From Ectocarpus siliculosus (Eukaryota > Sar > Phaeophyceae > Ectocarpales > Ectocarpaceae), in NCBI GenBank assembly GCA_000310025.1, contig FN648910.1:1832-22454 (forward strand): DNA of 20,623 nt. Direction: 5' to 3'. The notes below the pieces were generated by a model. It searched no databases. It was given only the letters and a program-made list of their open reading frames with translations, and had not been told where the DNA came from. A program made the translations under genes and the position numbers. Position 1 is the stretch's first letter, and each line of letters opens with the position of its first letter. Positions 16,701-20,623 of this stretch are shown one piece after another.

Positions 16701-19700
16701 GGGAGGGCGGAGCCCACCCAAACCGACCTCCGGCGTAGACGACGAGTGATAGTTGAGTCCACAAGCCCGAATGAGGAAGACACCAGCGTGATCGACACCA
16801 TCAATGCAATCGGGGCCGGTTGTGTCCGTGTCTTGTGCTGGTAAAGGCAGCCGCGAAAGAAAATCCGCGTTGCCGTTTGCCGAACCTTTCCGATATTTCA
16901 GGGTGTAGGTGAAGTTGGACAGGAATTCGAGCCATCGTTGTACCCTGGCGTTGTGTTCTCCAACCTTGCCAATGCTCTCTAAGGTTTTGTGATCTGAATA
17001 GATGATGAACTTGGTTGACCATAAATAGCCCCGAAGACGCTTAATGGCCCAAACAATGCCACCAGCTTCCAGATCCAGAAGAGTCCAGTTCCGCTCCGCC
17101 GGAAGAGTAGCGCGGCTGATGTACACAATGGGTCTTACCGAGCCATCGAGTTGTTCTTGTTCCAGGGAGGCTCCAAAGCCGTCAATGCACGTGTCGGAGC
17201 ACAAACGGAGAGGACGGCTGTTGTCCTCGACCGCAGCCCAATCCGGGAAGACCAAAATCGGGGGACGCGCGAGTTCGCTCAACAACGTTTTGACAACCTT
17301 GACCATGCCCGGGGTGTACTTGAAGGGGACGCCTTGTTTGAGAAGAGAGTTGAGAGGCCGCACCTTGGTGGCGAGATTCTGAAGGAATTTCCGGTAGTAG
17401 CTGAGGCCACCGAGGAGGCTCCTAAGCTGCTTAACATTCGTCGGCGGCGGCATGTGCGTGAGCGCCCGAACCTTGACGCCATCAGGGCTAACCCCAGCCG
17501 GGGAGATGGTGTGACCGAGGAAATTGGCGTGGGTGGCGCCGACACGAGCCTTCCCTGGAGACAGCTTGAGGTTGTACTGGCGCAGCCGTTTGAAAAACTC
17601 GATCATGTTGAGCACGTGTCCCAGAGGTTCCTCATCGAAACAGATAACATCATCCAGATAGGCAAGCACACGCTCCAGACCGTGCACCACTCTGCTGATG
17701 ACCTTGACGAACCAAGACGGGCTGGCGTTGGCTCCTTGCGGCATCCGAAGCCATTCGAACAACTGCGTGGGAGTGCCAAAGGCGGTGAGCGGGACAGTGT
17801 CTTCGTCACAAACGATCTGGTGGAAGGCCGAATTGAGATCGAAGATGGAGAACACTTTCCCGGTGTAGAGAGAATCCAAGATACCGTCCACCCGAGGGAG
17901 AGGTTGTCCATCCAAGTCCACCAGGGCGTTGAGTCGTTTGTAGTTGACGGTGATGCGAACCGATCCGTCCTTCTTGGGGATGACGACCAGGGGAGAAGCC
18001 CAGGGAGAAGTGGAATGCTGAATGAGCCCTGCCGCCAAATACTGATCCAAAACGGCATCCACTTTCTTCTGCATTAACGGGTTAATACGATACGGGCGCG
18101 ATGCGACGGGCTTCGTCCCGGCGGGGACAGAAAGAGCGAATGGCATGACGGTGCAAGAACCAAAATCGGTTTTCGAAGTAGAGAACACGTCGGAATACGC
18201 AACAAGGGCGTCGGCCAAACGATCAATAGCCTCCGGTGTCCATCCCGGGTTGTGAAGATCGAAAGCGATGTCGTGCATATGTGCGGGCAGCCTAGCCCAC
18301 AATCGCAGAAAACTGGAACGCTGGGCCTCGGAGAAGCGGTCAAGCAGTTCTTGTGGGGGCGGCTTCGGAGGAGGCGGGGCGGAGGCTGGGTCCGGAGAGC
18401 GGCGAGTCCCGGACTTGGGGCCAACGGCGTTGACCCGATGCGGTGATGTAGAGGATGGGGGGGCGGTGGGAGTCGAAGATGGAGCCGCCTTCAGAGTTTC
18501 TACCGGTACTCGTAATAGCGGTGCAGCAGACACGCCAAGAACGTCGCCCGGCTCCAATTCGGCACAACCTGCAAGGGGAATACGCTGAAGACCATTGGAA
18601 ACAAATGCATCGGGGGACGAAAGTGCACCCACTTCAGGTCGGAACGATACGAGATATTCGCCGATCAGCGCAGGCATGCCCGAAGAACGGACGAGGTCCA
18701 CCTCAACAAGGGCCGGCTCCGGCCCCAAGGAAATGCCCGAGCTCCCTGCATATTTGAGGTGAAACGAAGAGGCAGGAGCGTCGTCGTGCGTAGCGTAAAC
18801 ACACGCGCCAGCGGTGAAACGTGGAGAGAGCGTGAGCTCGCCCATAACCCGGCCGTTTGGTCCAGGGTGGGGGAGGGTGGTGAACACTCGAGAGTTGAAC
18901 CGCATCCAGCTATCGCGACCCAGAAGCACGGCGTGCCCCATGGCGGCATCTGGAACAACGCAGGCCCAGACCGCCAACGAAGCGGTAGCTCGAGCTCCAT
19001 GAAGAAAATTAACGGTGAGACGAACTGACCGAGTGGTCACAAGGGCGGGTCCATCACCAAACCCACCCCAACGACGAGAGGGAGAAACACGAACGCTGCC
19101 AGCTGTCAAGGCTCCAGCAGCTATCATGGCGGTGACCACGGAGTCGGACACAAAAGACGCAGGAGATCCAGAGTCCAGCAGCGCCACTCGCGCGAGTTGA
19201 GAAGTGGCTGTAGGTCCTCCATGCAGCAGAACCCGGGTGGTGTAAGAGTCCGAGTCCAACAGGAGCGTGCCGCCGACCAGATCGGGCCCGTGTTCCAGAA
19301 GAGGAGGTTGGTCTGCACAAGCGGAGGTCGAGGCCACCAGATGAACACCAGGAGCATGGTCCCCCGGAGCGTCCAAATGGAGACAGGCTGGGTCTTCACC
19401 CCGGTCCTCCCGTGACGACGAACCTGCCACGGTAGCAACCTCGTGGATGCGTCTACGGCCATGTGGAGGAGGCTGCAAAATGGGAGGTGCGGGAGAAGTG
19501 GAGGCGGGGAGAGCTTCGCCAGACAGGGGATGATCACGCAAAAGGCGCCGAACTTCCATCAAAGCTTTTCCCAACAAGTTTTTACCACTAGACGCCCACT
19601 TGGATGAAACGCTAGCCTCCGGAAAGCATGCAGACATGCCGATACCCCAAACGCGATCGAAGGGGCTGGCTTCCGCAAGGAGGCGGGTACCCGTCTCCAG

Positions 19701-20623
19701 TAAATGTTGTTTCATGTCGTGGTTTTGAGCGAATTTGGCATACGACCCCGTAAGCACGATCTCTTCTCGACGACGCTCCCATTCAGCATAGTCAAAAGGA
19801 CGTACGTTACGACCCAAGTACTTGTGTGTCTTAGGATCTGGTGCAGCCATGATTTTGTCATACGACGTCATATCCCCAAACAACTTCGCTTTTTCAGACA
19901 TCATAAATTGCTCACCACATGAATAACGTACCCCCAGTACGTCAAAAACCGAGGGAGTCCATTGCGAGAACACAGACGGAGGTTTCCAGAAGAGGAGGAC
20001 GTCATCCGAAGCGTACTCGCATTTGTCATCAAACGGCGGAGCCGGTGCAGGGCGCAGAGGCAAAGAGCGGGCACCAGGCACGGGCGGGGGTGGGCCAAGC
20101 GGACGGGTCCTCATCTCCGACGGGGAGGACCCAGAAAGCGAGGGAGGAGCGGGCGAAGTCGCTCCGGTCCATGATCCGGAGGGCGGCCTACGGGCGGCGG
20201 CTCCGGCGAGGTCAATGTTAGCAGAGGCCATTCGGCTATTAGAGACCTGTTCGTTAGGAGAAGTCTTTCCTGCGGCAGACGGATATGTGTGAATGGACGC
20301 AGGGCGCTCTGGACTACTCCCCCGTGACAAAGGAGCCGAACCTTCCACAGAACGGTGGGCACTACCATCCGATCCCGATGGCAGTGGTGCAGTCAGCACG
20401 TTGTGGGCAGCAGAGGAAGACGCATTCGTATCAGGTGCTGCCACACGGGGGCAGCGGACGGTCGAAGACAACGAAAGCTGCGAGAGAGAAGGAGAATCGA
20501 CGGGGTCCCCGACGAGTGTAGAAGAAGGCTCGTGTGCTATCCGAGAAGAGGCCCGGCTGACAACACCAGGAGAGTCTTGGCGAACAGTAGTAGACGAGGT
20601 TCTTGTTCCTTCTGTAACCCGAG
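13761..20623 (-). CDS. pol: Ty3/gypsy chromovirus-like polyprotein with N-terminal NADAR domain (5' partial)
   Basis: This is the replication and integration polyprotein of an LTR retrotransposon. The frame is open from the right window edge to the stop at 13761 (over 2,280 codons, no frameshift), so the start is outside the window; the first in-frame ATG visible is at 20231. Residues below are counted from the codon at 20471. NADAR lies at ~160-312. Retropepsin is at ~400-545 (Asp-Ser-Gly at 433-435, Leu-Leu-Gly-Arg-Asp near 516-520). RT is at ~780-1010 with Tyr-Leu-Asp-Asp at 938-941. RNase H is at ~1085-1205 (D1093, E1135, D1160). A Ser/Pro-rich linker spans ~1211-1600. Integrase has H1614, H1620, C1650, C1653 and D1683, D1745, E1781 (D-X35-E), then Gly-Pro-Tyr at 1940-1942. 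A chromodomain is at ~2034-2092 and a Tudor-like barrel at ~2144-2195. No CCHC knuckle is visible, so Gag is probably further upstream. All catalytic residues are present, which suggests a young, possibly active copy. Confidence 0.95.
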   Translation of the reverse strand, partial: RVTEGTRTSSTTVRQDSPGVVSRASSRIAHEPSSTLVGDPVDSPSLSQLSLSSTVRCPRVAAPDTNASSSAAHNVLTAPLPSGSDGSAHRSVEGSAPLSRGSSPERPASIHTYPSAAGKTSPNEQVSNSRMASANIDLAGAAARRPPSGSWTGATSPAPPSLSGSSPSEMRTRPLGPPPPVPGARSLPLRPAPAPPFDDKCEYASDDVLLFWKPPSVFSQWTPSVFDVLGVRYSCGEQFMMSEKAKLFGDMTSYDKIMAAPDPKTHKYLGRNVRPFDYAEWERRREEIVLTGSYAKFAQNHDMKQHLLETGTRLLAEASPFDRVWGIGMSACFPEASVSSKWASSGKNLLGKALMEVRRLLRDHPLSGEALPASTSPAPPILQPPPHGRRRIHEVATVAGSSSREDRGEDPACLHLDAPGDHAPGVHLVASTSACADQPPLLEHGPDLVGGTLLLDSDSYTTRVLLHGGPTATSQLARVALLDSGSPASFVSDSVVTAMIAAGALTAGSVRVSPSRRWGGFGDGPALVTTRSVRLTVNFLHGARATASLAVWACVVPDAAMGHAVLLGRDSWMRFNSRVFTTLPHPGPNGRVMGELTLSPRFTAGACVYATHDDAPASSFHLKYAGSSGISLGPEPALVEVDLVRSSGMPALIGEYLVSFRPEVGALSSPDAFVSNGLQRIPLAGCAELEPGDVLGVSAAPLLRVPVETLKAAPSSTPTAPPSSTSPHRVNAVGPKSGTRRSPDPASAPPPPKPPPQELLDRFSEAQRSSFLRLWARLPAHMHDIAFDLHNPGWTPEAIDRLADALVAYSDVFSTSKTDFGSCTVMPFALSVPAGTKPVASRPYRINPLMQKKVDAVLDQYLAAGLIQHSTSPWASPLVVIPKKDGSVRITVNYKRLNALVDLDGQPLPRVDGILDSLYTGKVFSIFDLNSAFHQIVCDEDTVPLTAFGTPTQLFEWLRMPQGANASPSWFVKVISRVVHGLERVLAYLDDVICFDEEPLGHVLNMIEFFKRLRQYNLKLSPGKARVGATHANFLGHTISPAGVSPDGVKVRALTHMPPPTNVKQLRSLLGGLSYYRKFLQNLATKVRPLNSLLKQGVPFKYTPGMVKVVKTLLSELARPPILVFPDWAAVEDNSRPLRLCSDTCIDGFGASLEQEQLDGSVRPIVYISRATLPAERNWTLLDLEAGGIVWAIKRLRGYLWSTKFIIYSDHKTLESIGKVGEHNARVQRWLEFLSNFTYTLKYRKGSANGNADFLSRLPLPAQDTDTTGPDCIDGVDHAGVFLIRACGLNYHSSSTPEVGLGGLRPPCSAGVFSPPALQPSDFGDFRRHHPRLLDVRSDSPIDYQDSRRSSGVFVVSHVSASPVPVSCLAPATSRGMSPAASLANRYVHVLSSLPERGPLISSRTRAKTTAASGGTVTGPTYFGRQPRATIVPRASSTARRPSRSRSTNKTIQTGTRPLPSSATPTSAFSSTASAPEVPSPASARAASSVLPSIQVSPGTSPLPMPPPRVTPLSATSPVVEAPRSTASSVGSLDSGLEPTDLDPSHLRACVQSFGTVDWAREQQRERECVVAMRFLSRGSPSPPPSDLLTLSAPLRSPRLDDILALAAKTRLHTTDDNVTLLVHKPAPSPIGRSGGRATRLPDTGVPRVNVPMLMRPWVLHACHTAASFHLDVHRTQRLLERFYWWIGLDRSVRWWLRACLVCQARKTSRQTARWPVIAMPLPQGPGTVVGVDFFGPLPVTAKGNSYILLFTDRFSRRADMFAVTAAEFTAKGTAHIFVNQYMTKWGCPTTLLSDNGLQFCSKLSMAIYEMMKIKKVTTSSYHPQTNGGTERVNHTMAQMLAVVVNDQQNDWDIHLPHVEFAYNNSVNQSTGLAPNEIHIGRIPRLPLSVFDHPTVGGHQSLARDQLEYCNLAVDRQRRAYDLVREYNALKISRVERSNSSLLDAIHKLPQFTVGGWAWVYNTAATIRQGVRKDTDQQVLKAKFALSWTGPYKVLAVGPASADATPDGSPLARKLLYLDLPSDLSGPAARCRVSVLRCKPCRNPYETDDLPQSLPAELSRHVLHSFGDKCPPFHVTADDVSVPVGRLEVDYISGHQLVRGRSGVLAVLYQTHWLGLTTPSWERESDLDQFRRHILLYWSREVCQSKQGNRTYRVARTRAAQRELARNRGERYLPPGADLVLHATWLRRFSISPLPVGARLWYKARDGLWWTGRIGAHQDGLYTVRFLDDPGPSVLPLPAHLYSTALDAVCGSWCLEKHRSRPLGDARDRTPPITDFLPSAVPNISS
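13887..14042 (-). other. Tudor-like domain at the extreme C-terminus
   Basis: Residues ~2144-2195 read as a Tudor/SH3-like barrel: Val-Gly-Ala-Arg-Leu-Trp-Tyr, Trp-Trp-Thr-Gly-Arg-Ile, Leu-Tyr-Thr-Val-Arg-Phe-Leu-Asp-Asp, then a last strand. It follows the chromodomain after about 50 residues, which would give the integrase two putative chromatin readers in tandem. Recognised by pattern only. Confidence 0.5.
14196..14372 (-). other. Chromodomain at the integrase C-terminus
   Basis: Residues ~2034-2092 have the chromodomain layout: Val-Asp-Tyr-Ile then a short hairpin, Leu-Ala-Val-Leu-Tyr in place of the usual Leu-Val-Lys-Trp, Ser-Trp-Glu-Arg-Glu-Ser-Asp-Leu, and a C-terminal helix ending Leu-Leu-Tyr-Trp. 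In chromoviruses this domain follows integrase and directs insertion to particular histone marks. The aromatic cage cannot be confirmed by eye. Confidence 0.7.
19536..19994 (-). other. NADAR domain within the retrotransposon polyprotein
   Basis: Residues ~160-312 match the NADAR (YbiA-like) family in signature and length. In order: Phe-Ser-Gln-Trp; Gly-Val-Arg-Tyr followed by Glu-Gln-Phe-Met-Met and Lys-Ala-Lys-Leu-Phe-Gly-Asp; Ala-Ala-Pro-Asp-Pro-Lys; Leu-Gly-Arg with Phe-Asp three residues later; Lys-Phe-Ala-Gln-Asn; Glu-Ala-Ser-Pro-Phe-Asp-Arg-Val-Trp-Gly-Ile-Gly; and Asn-Leu-Leu-Gly-Lys-Ala-Leu-Met. Known members are N-glycosidases: E. coli YbiA acts on riboflavin-pathway intermediates, and other NADAR proteins remove ADP-ribose from guanine bases. 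The domain is in frame with protease and RT and looks intact. Its role here is unknown. Counteracting a host ADP-ribosylation defence, or handling NAD-derived modifications on the element's nucleic acid, is inference only. Confidence 0.9.

Noticed and set aside
17151-18077. 308-codon plus-strand frame antisense to RT
   Set aside because: Antisense shadow of the conserved RT coding strand; no recognisable domain.

Overview
This is intron-rich eukaryotic DNA heavily loaded with retroelements. Four short cysteine-rich exons with good GT/AG splice sites lie 0.7-8 kb apart, next to a chromodomain Ty3/gypsy polyprotein and a gag-plus-tyrosine-recombinase relic. Long introns, about 50% GC and one-module-per-exon gene structure point to a stramenopile, most likely a brown alga. 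That assignment is an inference with moderate confidence. No tRNA, rRNA, CRISPR or bacterial-type gene was found.

Layout. (1) Positions 1-3045 and about 9110-12190 are two parts of one minus-strand host gene built from tandemly duplicated units of roughly 0.75-1.3 kb. Four units carry a 108-114 nt symmetric phase-1 exon (12187-12074, 11157-11050, 10312-10205, 2222-2112). Each exon encodes a six-cysteine module with invariant spacing C-X6-C-X13-C-X3-C-X4-C-C. Two further units near the left end carry possible 12 and 18 nt Pro/Thr microexons. Both ends of the gene lie outside what can be followed here. (2) About 3046-9110 is foreign to that array. It holds 2.4 kb of featureless DNA, a ten-copy hairpin/CCAAT repeat array (5484-6275), a TATA-like box, a plus-strand gag-like pseudogene with a CCCH zinc finger, and a tyrosine recombinase pseudogene. 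The recombinase stops just before its expected HxxR box, exactly where array homology resumes. No reverse transcriptase is present. (3) From about 12190 to the right edge is a Ty3/gypsy-type retrotransposon in minus orientation. It comprises a 3' region with a perfect hairpin and 50-bp tandem repeats, then one uninterrupted polyprotein frame of more than 2,280 codons that runs off the window. In N-to-C order the polyprotein holds a NADAR domain, retropepsin, RT, RNase H, a long linker, an HHCC/DDE integrase with GPY/F motif, a chromodomain and a Tudor-like domain.

How they relate. The modular gene has received two insertions: an old, decayed, antisense YR element and an apparently intact, sense-oriented gypsy element. 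The two most notable items are the NADAR domain inside the retrotransposon polyprotein and the exon-per-module cysteine-rich array, whose inter-cysteine loops vary.
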